A stretch of DNA of 64,000 bases from NCBI RefSeq assembly GCF_004793545.1, contig NZ_SRYA01000014.1, positions 1 through 64,000 of the forward strand, given 5' to 3'. Under the pieces are notes generated by a model that ran no database searches, was not told where the DNA came from, and worked only from the letters and a program-made list of their open reading frames with translations. This document shows, in pieces, positions 54,095 to 63,889 of the stretch (position 1 is the first letter of the stretch; the number at the start of each line of letters is the position of its first letter). Origin of the DNA: Petralouisia muris (lineage in GTDB: Bacteria > Bacillota > Clostridia > Lachnospirales > Lachnospiraceae). The position numbers and the translations under genes were made by a program.

Positions 54095-56197
54095 ATGTTC
54101 TACAATTTGAATCTGGATGATAAATCGTATGGAGAAATTGAAGCGGATGCAGTATTTCAGATACCAGGAAAATGCCCGGACTGGACGAACTATAACCAGT
54201 CCGATCCGGGAATTATGCTGTTGGGACTCCTGTCATGGTTTAAAGAGATACAACAGTATCAGATCAGTCAGCTCTGCGGCTGGAAACGGCAGAAATATCT
54301 GAAACTGCTGGGGATGAAACTGAATCATTTAAGACCTGCCCAGGGAGCTGTCAGTGTGGAGCCTGCAGCAGGATTCAGAGACAGTCAGTTTCCTCTTTTG
54401 AAAGGAACCCGGTTTTATGCCGGAGATATGGCCTTTGAGACAGTGCAAAAGGAATGGCCTCATCCGATCCGGCTGATTGGCGCATATATTCTGTGCGGAG
54501 AACTGCTGGACCGCTATGTGAATATTGGAAATGATCTGGAAAAAAAGATGTGCCTGTATCCTTTCGGAGAGTGTCCGGAAGTGGGAAACAGCTGCTGTTT
54601 TGTTATGGACAGGGCATTTTCTTTGGTGGAAAGAACTACGGTATCTTTTGATATTCGCACAGATTATCAGGTGAGCCGCAATCCCATTACAGAAGATTTT
54701 ATTCCTCTGGCAAAGCTGAAATGGGAATATCAGTCCTCGAAAGGCTGGGAAGAGCTGCCTGTGGAATTTGACACTACATACGCCTTTTTGCAGCGTGGAA
54801 AAATTGGATTCCGTCTGCCGAAGGAAATGGTGGAAGATGAAACATACGGGGCTTTTCAGATACGCGTTACACTGATGGAAAATGATTATGACGTGGCTCC
54901 CCTGATACAGAATATATATTTTAATGAAACAGAGGTAAGGCAGCAGTATTCTTGGTGTGATTATGAGGATCATGAGGTGATCCCTGGAGAAGGAGAGGAA
55001 ATTCTTTCAATAAAAAGCAGTATGTATCTGGCTGGAAGAGGACAGACAGAGCTGTATCTGGAACAGGACGGAGGCTGGGCGCTTACTCCGGTACTTGAGC
55101 GGAAGGAAGCAAAAGACGGAGATCAGGTACTGTTTTTTCAAAGACCAAAGCAGGCAGAGAACAACCGGAAATTTATCTGCAGGCTGGCTGCCTGGGAGAA
55201 TGAGTTTCAGGGCAGGCGGGAGATTGGGCTGGGAAATGGTTCTGCCAGTCAGGAATACCGTCTGGATATTATAGATATTGTGTATGATGAGTTTGAAATT
55301 ATGGTAAAGGACAGACAGGACGGCAGGTTTTATCCCTATCAGCGGGTAGAGGATTTTGATACCTGTACGCCGGAAGACGCAGTATATGTACTGGAGCTTG
55401 CAGAGCACAGGCTGTTGTTTGGAAACTGTGAGCATGGCATGGCGCCGGATGGGGATATTCGTCTGCTGCGCCTGAAAGTCAGCAGTGGGAAATCCGGAAA
55501 TATCAAGGCTGGCAAAATCCGGGAATGCCGGGAATTTCCGCAGCTTCTGGTAAGGCAGTATGAGATGACCTGCGGTGGCCGGGATGATGAAACCATAGAG
55601 GAATGTTACAAAAGGCTGCGGCGGGAACTAAAGCAGGTCCATCGCGGCGTTACCGGTTCAGATTATGAAGAACTGGTAAAACAGACGCCGGGGCTTCTGA
55701 TTCTGGACAGCAAAGTCGTTCCTCCTGCAGGAAATCGTGACTCTCTGCCTGAAAATGAGATTTCCATTGTAGTGCGTCCTCTGAGTTATAAAGAGCGGGA
55801 TACCCATTTGAGTGATAAGTACAGGCAGAATCTGGAACAGATGCTGCAGAAGCGTAAGATGATTGGCACTGCGATAAAGATTTTGAATCCGGAATACGTA
55901 AGTATTTCTGTCTTTGCAGAAATTGTTATCCGGCCTCAGTTTACCGAGGCGGAGGAAATGCTTGAAAAGGCAGTGCGTTCCTATCTGGATGAAACTGTAT
56001 GGGAAATCGGCCGGCCAGTGTCCTGCAGTGCTATTTATGGTATTATTGATATTTTACCCTGTGTGCGGCAGGCCAGGGCTCTTACACTGGAGGCAGGCGG
56101 CCGGGGATACCGTTATCTGGCCAACGGAGACATACAGCTTCCGTCCAATGGGCTGCCCTGGCTGAAAGAGATGGATTTTCGGATTTTTATGTCATAG
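54095..56197 (+). CDS. Baseplate J-like protein 2
   Basis: This 700-residue protein is a second J-type baseplate component. N-terminal SDPGIMLLGLLSWFKEIQQ resembles residues 35-60 of the previous protein, and the C-terminal block (VTGSDYEELVKQTPG and ISIVVRPLSYKERD) parallels its later part. It probably forms the outer or second ring of wedges (Afp12-like). RBS AAAGGAG lies about ten bases upstream. Confidence 0.86.
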   Translation: MFYNLNLDDKSYGEIEADAVFQIPGKCPDWTNYNQSDPGIMLLGLLSWFKEIQQYQISQLCGWKRQKYLKLLGMKLNHLRPAQGAVSVEPAAGFRDSQFPLLKGTRFYAGDMAFETVQKEWPHPIRLIGAYILCGELLDRYVNIGNDLEKKMCLYPFGECPEVGNSCCFVMDRAFSLVERTTVSFDIRTDYQVSRNPITEDFIPLAKLKWEYQSSKGWEELPVEFDTTYAFLQRGKIGFRLPKEMVEDETYGAFQIRVTLMENDYDVAPLIQNIYFNETEVRQQYSWCDYEDHEVIPGEGEEILSIKSSMYLAGRGQTELYLEQDGGWALTPVLERKEAKDGDQVLFFQRPKQAENNRKFICRLAAWENEFQGRREIGLGNGSASQEYRLDIIDIVYDEFEIMVKDRQDGRFYPYQRVEDFDTCTPEDAVYVLELAEHRLLFGNCEHGMAPDGDIRLLRLKVSSGKSGNIKAGKIRECREFPQLLVRQYEMTCGGRDDETIEECYKRLRRELKQVHRGVTGSDYEELVKQTPGLLILDSKVVPPAGNRDSLPENEISIVVRPLSYKERDTHLSDKYRQNLEQMLQKRKMIGTAIKILNPEYVSISVFAEIVIRPQFTEAEEMLEKAVRSYLDETVWEIGRPVSCSAIYGIIDILPCVRQARALTLEAGGRGYRYLANGDIQLPSNGLPWLKEMDFRIFMS

Positions 56198-56232
56198 CAG
56201 AGGAAAAGTGACCATAGACAAGGGGCGATAAT

Positions 56233-57411
56233 ATGGAGCAGCTTGCATATTTTGTATTTAATAAAAAGAAAGATTATGAGTCCGGCTACCGGAAAGGAAT
56301 CCGTATTACGGAGCAGGGGCTTGCTCTGGAGGAAGATGTTCAGGAAAACGGCGTTTTTATTTCACGCCTGTTAGACAGCGGGGAAAGGGGAAATCAGTGG
56401 CATCGGGCAGTGATACAGAGTGAAGGCTATGGGGATGACTCCATCCGGTTTTATTTTTACTGCTGCGATGAGGACGAGACAGTGGTGGACGGTGAGATTT
56501 ACCGTTGGGAGGAATTGATTCAAAACCGGAAAATTCCGCCGGAAAAAAAACACCAGGCCATGAAGCCTTATCTGGCTCATATCATACAGAATCCCCAGGA
56601 CATTTTGTTGTACCGGGCGATAGGCAGATATCTCTGGATGGAAATTCATCTGTTCTGTCAGGCGGGATTTCTTCCAAAGATTCATCATATGAAGATTTAT
56701 GCCGGGAACCGCAGTTTTCTGTCGTATCTTCCCATGATTTATCAGACGAAAGGCAGGGAAGATTTTCTGAGAAGGTTTCTGGGACTGTTTGAAGCAGTAT
56801 ATCAGGATTTTGATGAAAAAATTACAAGTTCCACCAGGCAGCTTGATCCAATGACTGCAGAACCGGAGTTTCTGCACTGGATGGCCAGATGGGTGGGAAT
56901 TTCCAATGGACATCTGTGGCAAGAAGAAAAATTGCGGGTTTTGCTGAGCGGAATTGTAAGAAAGAACCTGATTCGGGGTACCAGGGAATATATGGAATAT
57001 GTCATTGGCGTTTTTACCGGAGAGCGGCCATATTTTCTGGAATACTGTGATATTGAACAGTATCGGAAAAATGAGACAGCATACCGGAGCCTGAAACAGT
57101 CTTATGCGTATGGGCCGTATGAAGTGAGCGTGTTTGTGCGGGAACAGGCGGTGCCTTCCCTGCGGGAGCAGCATGCACTGAAAAAAATGATTGAAGATAT
57201 CAGACCTGCCCACATTCGGATGCATCTGATTATCATGAGACAGGGCATTTATCTGGGACAGAATGTATATGCAGGAGTAAACAGTGCGCTTGTTGCCTGG
57301 GAGCGTGCAAATTTAAACGGTGTGGCTGCAATTCCGTCAATGGTTGGCATGGCAGAAACCGGGGCAAAGGAGGAAAAGAAATATGAAGAATTTAAAGAGC
57401 TTTCCATTTGA
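56233..57411 (+). CDS. Phage tail protein I-like baseplate component
   Basis: This 392-residue protein has the middle region SYLPMIYQTKGREDFLRRF and MTAEPEFLHWMARWVG, followed by VLLSGIVRKNLIRGTREY, typical of the tail protein I (gpI) family. It serves as a connector between baseplate wedges and fibres. A soluble N-terminal domain of about 165 residues precedes the gpI core. Its end overlaps the next gene's start (57383) by 29 bases, in another frame. Confidence 0.85.
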   Translation: MEQLAYFVFNKKKDYESGYRKGIRITEQGLALEEDVQENGVFISRLLDSGERGNQWHRAVIQSEGYGDDSIRFYFYCCDEDETVVDGEIYRWEELIQNRKIPPEKKHQAMKPYLAHIIQNPQDILLYRAIGRYLWMEIHLFCQAGFLPKIHHMKIYAGNRSFLSYLPMIYQTKGREDFLRRFLGLFEAVYQDFDEKITSSTRQLDPMTAEPEFLHWMARWVGISNGHLWQEEKLRVLLSGIVRKNLIRGTREYMEYVIGVFTGERPYFLEYCDIEQYRKNETAYRSLKQSYAYGPYEVSVFVREQAVPSLREQHALKKMIEDIRPAHIRMHLIIMRQGIYLGQNVYAGVNSALVAWERANLNGVAAIPSMVGMAETGAKEEKKYEEFKELSI

Positions 57412-59110
57412 AAGGAACCGGTATTTTTATGGGAAGCTGCTGTCCGTGGAAGATTTTGAAACAGAGCATAAATATTTTAACGATAAGCGCAGGACGATCA
57501 ACCGTTTCCTTTTTGGCTCCGGCGTGGTCTGCGGATTGGGCGTGGTAGAGGTAGACGATGAGAGCATATCGGTGGAACGGGGACTTGCGCTGGATTTTGC
57601 CGGGCGTGAAATCGTGCTGGATGAACCGGCGGTGCGCAGAATTTCGGAGCTGGAAGGCTATGGAGAAGAACAGGAAGGGGATTTCTATTACCTGTGTCTG
57701 GAATATCAGGAAGAAACTGCAGAGCTTATGCATAACGTGACGGGGACCATGGGACGAAACAGCAGTGAATACAACAAATACAAAGAAGGTTACCGGCTGT
57801 TTGTAACTCAGGAGGAGCCAGAACGGGAAACTTTCTCTCCTGCCCGGCTTTATGAAGAACGACAGACGGTTTATCAGGAACAGGGCATAAAAATTTCTCA
57901 GGTACTGCCCAGCTTTCTGGAAATGGGAAAAGACACGGTTTTGCGGATTGAGGTGGAACATACAGGGCAGCAGGAACTGTCCTTTGAATATGAGCTGGAG
58001 CTTTCGTTTCTCACAAATGGAGAAGGAAACCGGGTACATGTTTCTTTTCAGGAAGAAAATCAGGAGAAAGCAGGAAAATATCAGATAGAAATTCCTATGA
58101 AAGCAGCCTGTGTCAATGATGTACAGGCGGAAGCCGCTCTGGTGGGAGACAGCTTTAAACTGAAATTAGGCGGCAGAGAATACAGTGAGGCCGCTCCCTG
58201 CGTCAGCCGGGCCAGGATCAGTGACCAAAATATCTATGATTGTCTGCAGACAGAATACTATAAAACAGCCATGGATTATATTGTGGGAAATACCTTTCAG
58301 CAGGGGATTTATCTGGCAAAAATTTATGTGGTCCGGGCCGGGGACGTCTGTTTGATTGAGCGGATTGAACCATTGCCTTTTGAACAGAAGATCATGCATA
58401 CGGAGATTTCGGCGGCCATGATTGGCAGGCTAACGGAAGACGTGAAAAGGCTGAAAGAAGCGGAGCTGCTGGAAACAGAGAACCGGAAGGAGCAGGAAGA
58501 GAAAAAACCTCTGAAAACAGCCTACGGGGACGTGGTCTTTGATGTGAGCCATATGCGTCCAGGCAAGGTATTGTATTCTGATGAAATTGTACATGGACTG
58601 GGTTTCGGCCCTGTGACCATTGATCTTGGATATGAAGTGGATAATGGATTTTCCGGAGATTCCCAGATGGTATTTGGAGACGCTTCCCTGTTTCAGGATA
58701 AATATGGCTTTGCGGCTTCTCTGGGGGCAAGGCTTGAGCCTTCCAGGGGAACTTTTGAAATTGCTCTGAAGATTATAAAAAACAGCAGTGCAAAACTGAT
58801 ACGGGTGCACTGGACTGCATTGCGCAATGAAGTCCGCAAATCAGAATCAGCCAGGAAGAAACGTATTTATATACAGCCGGATAATCCAAATGTGTTTACC
58901 GGAGACAGTATTGCTTTTACTGCGGTTTTGGAAGGATTTACGGACGAGCGGCTGCAGTGGAGCGTCAGGGACCGTAATGGCGGGACCATTGATAAAAACG
59001 GAAAATATACTGCGCCGGAGACTGCAAGTATTTTCCAGATTTCCGTATCCAGTACGGCTTATCCCCAGGTACAGGCGTCAACCTTTATAGTGGTACGCGA
59101 GAAAGAGTGA
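57383..59110 (+). CDS. CIS-associated conserved protein with Ig-like tail
   Basis: This 575-residue protein begins at ATG 57383 with AAAGGAGG upstream. The N-terminal part (FERNRYFYGKLL, DFETEHKYFNDKR and VVCGLGVVEVDDE) belongs to a conserved family near eCIS baseplate genes whose role is unknown. The last 75 residues look like a bacterial Ig-like domain (NVFTGDSIAFTAVLEGF and GGTIDKNGKYTAPET). An Ig-like end is more usual for surface adhesion than for a baseplate core, so it could help attach the particle to wall or target. That idea is inference. Confidence 0.75.
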   Translation: MKNLKSFPFERNRYFYGKLLSVEDFETEHKYFNDKRRTINRFLFGSGVVCGLGVVEVDDESISVERGLALDFAGREIVLDEPAVRRISELEGYGEEQEGDFYYLCLEYQEETAELMHNVTGTMGRNSSEYNKYKEGYRLFVTQEEPERETFSPARLYEERQTVYQEQGIKISQVLPSFLEMGKDTVLRIEVEHTGQQELSFEYELELSFLTNGEGNRVHVSFQEENQEKAGKYQIEIPMKAACVNDVQAEAALVGDSFKLKLGGREYSEAAPCVSRARISDQNIYDCLQTEYYKTAMDYIVGNTFQQGIYLAKIYVVRAGDVCLIERIEPLPFEQKIMHTEISAAMIGRLTEDVKRLKEAELLETENRKEQEEKKPLKTAYGDVVFDVSHMRPGKVLYSDEIVHGLGFGPVTIDLGYEVDNGFSGDSQMVFGDASLFQDKYGFAASLGARLEPSRGTFEIALKIIKNSSAKLIRVHWTALRNEVRKSESARKKRIYIQPDNPNVFTGDSIAFTAVLEGFTDERLQWSVRDRNGGTIDKNGKYTAPETASIFQISVSSTAYPQVQASTFIVVREKE

Positions 59111-59117
59111 GACAGAT

Positions 59118-60005
59118 ATGGTACTTAAGTTTCAGGATGAACAGTATGAGCTGATTTCAAAGATTAAGACCACAGGTTCCGGAGCCATTGATCTGTATGT
59201 AGCCTGTGACGCTGCCGGGACAGAGGGCGTCCGGTATACGGTGGCCTGCGTCAACGATATGGAACTGGCCAGAAAACTGGTGCCGGTCACTACCAGGAAT
59301 AATATTAATTATACCTTTAAAGACTTTCAGACCAGCTTTAATGCAGAGGGAAAGTATTATATTGTGTTCAGCCATGCCAGCGGAAAGACATTGCAGCAGG
59401 CCATGGAACAGGGCAATTATAATCTGCTGGAACGTTTGCAGCTTATGAAAAATATTTTTGCGCAGATTTTTCTTCTGAATATGCCGGAATGTTTTCTGTA
59501 TGAAGTGCTGCGGAAAGACAATATTGTGGTTGGGGAGGATTTGAGCGTCCGGTTTAATTATTTTTTTACGGAAGTGGACTACTACTGGCAGATACAGGAA
59601 AAAGATTGTATCAGCCGGGTCAGCGGCCTGGTGCAGGAGATGTTTTTAAAGGAGCTGGAACAGAAAAGCTCCAGAGAACTGATGAAATATGCCAGGGATA
59701 TGGAAGAAGGCCGATTGGTTTATCTCTGGGACAGTTATGTGGCCTATGACAATATTTATGAGTCAGTGCTGACAAAAAGCGAACAGCAGGAGTTAAAGCC
59801 AGGAAGAATCTGGTGGCGCGTCTGGGAGGGACTTAAGAAAATATTTCCGAAAATCCGGGCGGTACTGGCAGCCCTTCTGATTGGCTCAGCGGCTCTGTAT
59901 CTGTTGCTGACACTGCCCAATCCGGTGTTGTCAGATAAAGGGATTTCTTTTCAGAAAATCGGGACCCTGGAAATTCAGGAAACCGGGCGCATGAAGAAAA
60001 AGTAG
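59118..60005 (+). CDS. Kinase-like membrane protein (EssB-like pseudokinase candidate)
   Basis: This 295-residue protein has a soluble N-terminal region of about 230 residues, one membrane span at about 246-266 and a short outside tail of about 30. The soluble part recalls a protein kinase fold: a hinge-like YYIVFSHASGKTLQQAM at about 80-96 and YEVLRKDNIVVGED near 128-141, where the catalytic HRDxxxxN would be. The key Asp and the DFG motif are missing, so it should be a pseudokinase. The plan, pseudokinase in and short tail out, resembles EssB/YukC of type VII secretion. Lysines before the span support this topology. This is a fold-level suggestion that I could not confirm. Confidence 0.6.
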   Translation: MVLKFQDEQYELISKIKTTGSGAIDLYVACDAAGTEGVRYTVACVNDMELARKLVPVTTRNNINYTFKDFQTSFNAEGKYYIVFSHASGKTLQQAMEQGNYNLLERLQLMKNIFAQIFLLNMPECFLYEVLRKDNIVVGEDLSVRFNYFFTEVDYYWQIQEKDCISRVSGLVQEMFLKELEQKSSRELMKYARDMEEGRLVYLWDSYVAYDNIYESVLTKSEQQELKPGRIWWRVWEGLKKIFPKIRAVLAALLIGSAALYLLLTLPNPVLSDKGISFQKIGTLEIQETGRMKKK

Positions 60006-60026
60006 TTCAGACAGGAGGGATGTAAT

Positions 60027-62087
60027 ATGCGGGGCGGACTGATTAGCCGTACAGCCAGGAGGCTGTCACATATTTTAACAGCGCCGTTTCAAGTGGCGTT
60101 TCGCAAGGCGAAGCGGATGGTCAGCCCGGAATCCTTTTCTTCAAAAGTTCTGAGTGACGTCCGTAAGGGAATCAATCAGAAAAAAAATAAAAAAGAGCGG
60201 ACCATCGGGGATTATTTTTCTTTTGGCCATTATTATGTGCTGAAAAGGATGGTATATGTTGTTCTGCTTCTTCTGGCAATCCTTCCGGTTTTGTATGTGA
60301 AATTACTGCACCCCATTTTAATTTCACAGTTTTTTACCAAAACCATGGTGATTAATTCACCGGAAATGGTAGGGTACAGCGGAAAGGTGGAGCTGGTGTC
60401 TCAGGATGATGGAACGTTGATCTTTCAAGGAAAAATGGAGGAAGGGCGTATCAATGGAAAGGGACAGCTCTATACCTATACGGGAGCATTGCTGTATGAC
60501 GGGAATTTTGAGATGGAGGCGTATTCCGGAGAGGGAGAGCTTTACTATGAAAATACGGATATTCTCTGTTATAAGGGGAACTTTCTGCTGAATCAGTATG
60601 ACGGTCAGGGGTTTCTCTATGATGAAGATGGCAGGTTGAAATATAAGGGTGATTTTAAAAATGGTCTTTATGAGGGGAATGGAACGCTGTATTTTCCAAA
60701 TGGTCAGGAAGAATATGTGGGAACTTTTGCCAAAGGAGAGAAGGATGGAAAGGGAACTCTCTATGATGAAGACGGAAATGTGGTTGCAGAGGGAACTTTT
60801 GAGGACGGAGAGCCGGAACTTCAGGCTGTTGTCATGGAAGATGAGGATGGAACTGTCCTTTATGATGGAACAGTTAACAAGGATGGAGAATACGAAGGGG
60901 AAGGAAAGCTGTATGAAGATGGAGCCCTCGTGTATGAAGGTGATTTCGTAGACGGGAAAAAAGAAGGTTCCGGTACGGAATATGACGAAGACGGAAATGT
61001 TGCATATGAAGGTGATTTTGTCAATGACGTGTATGAAGGAGAAGGAAAACTATATGCAAGTGAACCTTCCGGGACCGGAAATGACAGAGAGGGAGAAACC
61101 ACCGGAGGCGGAGCTGGAAATGAAGCGGGCGAGAGTTCTGAGGGCGGAACAGACAGTAATTCCAGAAGCGGAGACACCGCATCTGCGGCTGAAACAGGTA
61201 TATCGGAGGGTAAAAATTCCTCAAATGGCGGGACAGAAGCTTCAGAAAGCGAATCTTCCACAGAAGACGAAACAGAATCAGAAGAAGTCCATAATAAAGG
61301 AGTTCTTGTGTATGAAGGCAGTTTTATCAACGGAGAAAAAGAAGGGGCCGGAACCTCTTATGATATGGATGGAAATACTCTGTACAAAGGAGAGTTTGTC
61401 AAAGGCCAATATGAGGGAAAAGGAAAACTCTATGAAAACGGGAAACTTGTATATGATGGTGGGCTGATTAATGGAGAATATGACGGAACCGGAAAATTTT
61501 ATGATGAAAACGAGAATCTGACCTACGACGGAGCCTGGGTTCAGGGAAAACGGGAAGGAATTGGAAAATCCTATAACGAAGAAGGAAAACTGGTGTATGA
61601 TGGTACGTTTAAAGGGGATCGGTATGATGGTACAGGCAAGCTCTATGATGCAGAAAAGGAGCTGCTGATTTATGATGGTTCCTTTGCGGACGGGCTGTAT
61701 CAGGGTGCTGGTAAGCTCATAGACGCGGCCACGGAGATGTTGATTTATGATGGAGAGTTTTACAGAGGACAGTATAACGGAACAGGAAAACTATACCATA
61801 ATACCACCGGAAACCTGATTTATGACGGCGGATTTCTGAAAGGAAGATATTATGGCTCCGGCAAATTGTGGGATGAGAATGGAAACCTCCTTTACAAAGG
61901 CGATTTTGTCAATGGAACTTATTTCGGCCACGGGATTCGTTATGAGGCGTCTACCGGAGAAGTTCTGGAGGCAGGGCAGTTTAAAAACGGGATTCTGACG
62001 GTTCCGGACCCGGAAGGAACCCAATACGATGATGAGGACGAGGAGAATCCCCAGGTACAGACTGAGGAATCCCAGGTGGATCCTTAA
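60027..62087 (+). CDS. Membrane-anchored MORN-repeat protein
   Basis: This 686-residue protein has a basic N-terminal region (1-74), one membrane span at about 75-97, and then a long array of about 16-18 MORN repeats (YEGxFxxGxxxGxGxLY) from about 120 to 665. A Ser, Glu, Gly and Thr-rich linker at about 345-420 splits the array. By the positive-inside rule the repeats should face outside. MORN repeats often act as scaffolds for protein or lipid binding. The gene lies between the kinase-like protein and the tail terminator, inside the CIS operon, with RBS AGGAGG. I infer a role in docking the particle to the membrane. Confidence 0.85.
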   Translation: MRGGLISRTARRLSHILTAPFQVAFRKAKRMVSPESFSSKVLSDVRKGINQKKNKKERTIGDYFSFGHYYVLKRMVYVVLLLLAILPVLYVKLLHPILISQFFTKTMVINSPEMVGYSGKVELVSQDDGTLIFQGKMEEGRINGKGQLYTYTGALLYDGNFEMEAYSGEGELYYENTDILCYKGNFLLNQYDGQGFLYDEDGRLKYKGDFKNGLYEGNGTLYFPNGQEEYVGTFAKGEKDGKGTLYDEDGNVVAEGTFEDGEPELQAVVMEDEDGTVLYDGTVNKDGEYEGEGKLYEDGALVYEGDFVDGKKEGSGTEYDEDGNVAYEGDFVNDVYEGEGKLYASEPSGTGNDREGETTGGGAGNEAGESSEGGTDSNSRSGDTASAAETGISEGKNSSNGGTEASESESSTEDETESEEVHNKGVLVYEGSFINGEKEGAGTSYDMDGNTLYKGEFVKGQYEGKGKLYENGKLVYDGGLINGEYDGTGKFYDENENLTYDGAWVQGKREGIGKSYNEEGKLVYDGTFKGDRYDGTGKLYDAEKELLIYDGSFADGLYQGAGKLIDAATEMLIYDGEFYRGQYNGTGKLYHNTTGNLIYDGGFLKGRYYGSGKLWDENGNLLYKGDFVNGTYFGHGIRYEASTGEVLEAGQFKNGILTVPDPEGTQYDDEDEENPQVQTEESQVDP

Positions 62088-62152
62088 AATTCAGATCTCT
62101 GGACGGGACATGAGACTTCTGAATCACAATTCAGATAGAAAAGAGGAATGTT

Positions 62153-62731
62153 ATGTCAGACTACACAAAAATTGCAGATACAGGAAATGGTATTTTATCG
62201 TTGCTGAAAGAAACGCTGATTCCGGAACTGTTAAACAGTCCGGACCAGATTGGTCTCTGTTCTCCGGAAGATCACGGGGATTTCGCGGTGGGCGTGTGGC
62301 TCTATGATGTAAGGGAAGATACCTCCATTCAGGACCATGAGATGACCAATATTGGAAGGAACGCCCAGCGTTATCCATCCATATATCTGACGTTGTATTA
62401 TATGATTACCCTCTATCTGCAGTGCGATTTAAAATATCGGGCGGTGCAGGAACATCAGATTATGGGTAAAATTATCCAGGCGTTCCGGGACAAAGCGGTG
62501 CTGGATCCGGAGACTTTTGCACCTTCCGATGTGTCAGGCAATAACAATATTCGTATTCAGATGCTGGAACTGGAAACAGAGGAAAAGCTACGTCTCTGGA
62601 CAGTGCCCAACGCAGCTTACCGGACATCCTTGTATTATACCGCGGGACCTGTGGAAATTCAGTCCACCAGACAGAAATCTGTAAAACGTGTACGGGAAAT
62701 CAGTTACCGGTATTCTGGAAAGGAGACATAA
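62153..62731 (+). CDS. DUF4255 tail terminator (Afp16-like)
   Basis: This 192-residue protein has the DUF4255 (Pvc16 N-terminal) pattern: IADTGNGILSLLKETLIPEL, then VGVWLYDVRED, YLTLYYMITLY and LRLWTVPNAAYRTSLYYT. Such proteins cap the distal end of the tube and sheath and stop elongation. It is one base before the next gene. RBS AGAGGAA lies upstream. Confidence 0.92.
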   Translation: MSDYTKIADTGNGILSLLKETLIPELLNSPDQIGLCSPEDHGDFAVGVWLYDVREDTSIQDHEMTNIGRNAQRYPSIYLTLYYMITLYLQCDLKYRAVQEHQIMGKIIQAFRDKAVLDPETFAPSDVSGNNNIRIQMLELETEEKLRLWTVPNAAYRTSLYYTAGPVEIQSTRQKSVKRVREISYRYSGKET

Positions 62732-62732
62732 G

Positions 62733-63473
62733 ATGATATTACAGGAAACTAACATACATCTTTCCAAAGTGGTACTGCTCAGAGATGCATTTACCGGAAT
62801 GCCTGTATCGGCGGGAATCCAAATCCATTCTCTGTCTGGCGGGTCAGCAGAGAAAAAAAGCGGAGGTTATGTTCTGTTTTTGAATGTGGACAGCCCGGAA
62901 ATTGAGATAGAGGTGACTTCTCCCATTTATCAGTATCGAAAACTGTCTCTGAAGACTGATGGCGGAGAAGAAGCGGAAGAAATATTGCTGTATCCCTCTC
63001 CTGCCTGGCCTTTGAGAGAAGGACATACGGCAGTCCGGGGAAGGGCAAAGCCCGGAAGCGTGCTGAGATGCTATCTGGAGGATGCGCGGGAAAGCTGCCG
63101 GCTGCTTCAGGATTACAGGGAAAGGGAAAATAAGATTTCCTTTTATCTGAAACGTGGAACCAGAAGTGTGTTCTGGCATATTCGAAAGAAGCAGGAGAAA
63201 TCAGGGGAATATTTTCATATGAGATATTTGGAAGGGGATCATGAATATTTTCAGCTTTTCCAGCCTCTGACAGGTTCCTGGCAGAAAAAAGATACGCTGC
63301 TCTTTCCGGCCCAGGAGAGCATTGCAGACGAAACGGGGGAAATTTACCTGCTTCTGGGAAAACTTCCTCAGGAAAAATGTATTCTGCAGTATTCCTGCAG
63401 ATACGCAGAACAGGAAATATGCGGGGAAGCAGAGATTTTTTCAGGAAAGGAAAATCATATTTTGGAGGAGTGA
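62733..63473 (+). CDS. CIS-associated beta-rich protein of unknown function
   Basis: This 246-residue protein starts at 62733 with AAAGGAGA upstream, one base after DUF4255. The first 85 residues look like a carboxypeptidase-regulatory-like beta-sandwich (VVLLRDAFTGMPVSAGI and GGYVLFLNV). The remainder is rich in aromatic and charged residues. Proteins in this place in eCIS clusters have been proposed as cap or fibre accessory proteins. I cannot name a family. Confidence 0.65.
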   Translation: MILQETNIHLSKVVLLRDAFTGMPVSAGIQIHSLSGGSAEKKSGGYVLFLNVDSPEIEIEVTSPIYQYRKLSLKTDGGEEAEEILLYPSPAWPLREGHTAVRGRAKPGSVLRCYLEDARESCRLLQDYRERENKISFYLKRGTRSVFWHIRKKQEKSGEYFHMRYLEGDHEYFQLFQPLTGSWQKKDTLLFPAQESIADETGEIYLLLGKLPQEKCILQYSCRYAEQEICGEAEIFSGKENHILEE

Positions 63474-63478
63474 GGATT

Positions 63479-63862
63479 ATGGGATTATGTGTGACGGGAG
63501 GAGCGGCCATGACCTGCACATTTGGAATGGCGCCGTCTGTGCTGAATGTATTGCCCACAGCAAAAACCATGTCGGCAATGCCCCTTGCAACGATTGCTGA
63601 TACCGTGCCATTTGTAAATATCACCCCCTTTGGGATGTGCCAGAGTCTGGCTAATCCCACAGTAGCCGCCGCTACTGCCGCGGCTATGGGAGTGCTGACG
63701 CCCATGCCCTGTACGCCGGTTCCGGCTGGGCCCTGGGCGCCGGGGGTTCCCCAGGTGCTGGTAGGCGGGAAGCCGGCAGTCAACGACCAGTGTAAACTGA
63801 CCTGCGCCTATGGAGGAATGATACAGTTTACCAATTCGGGCTGCCCCACAGTGCAGCTTTAA
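63479..63862 (+). CDS. PAAR-like spike tip (DUF4280-like)
   Basis: This 127-residue protein starts at ATG 63479 with GGAGGAG upstream. It has the Pro-, Gly- and Cys-rich composition of the DUF4280/PAAR-like family, with CTFGMAPSVLNVLP, PFGMCQSLANP, MPCTPVPAGPWAPG and CKLTCAYGGMIQ. These proteins sharpen the spike and often carry or recruit toxins. No C-terminal toxin extension is present. The longer frame upstream overlaps the previous gene and is not used. Confidence 0.88.
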   Translation: MGLCVTGGAAMTCTFGMAPSVLNVLPTAKTMSAMPLATIADTVPFVNITPFGMCQSLANPTVAAATAAAMGVLTPMPCTPVPAGPWAPGVPQVLVGGKPAVNDQCKLTCAYGGMIQFTNSGCPTVQL

Positions 63863-63889
63863 GGAAAATCAGATTCTGAGGAAAGAAAT

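Noticed and set aside
57320-57382. Upstream start for the Ig-tailed CIS protein
   Set aside because: AAAGGAGG lies just before the ATG at 57383, and the extra residues lie in the previous gene.
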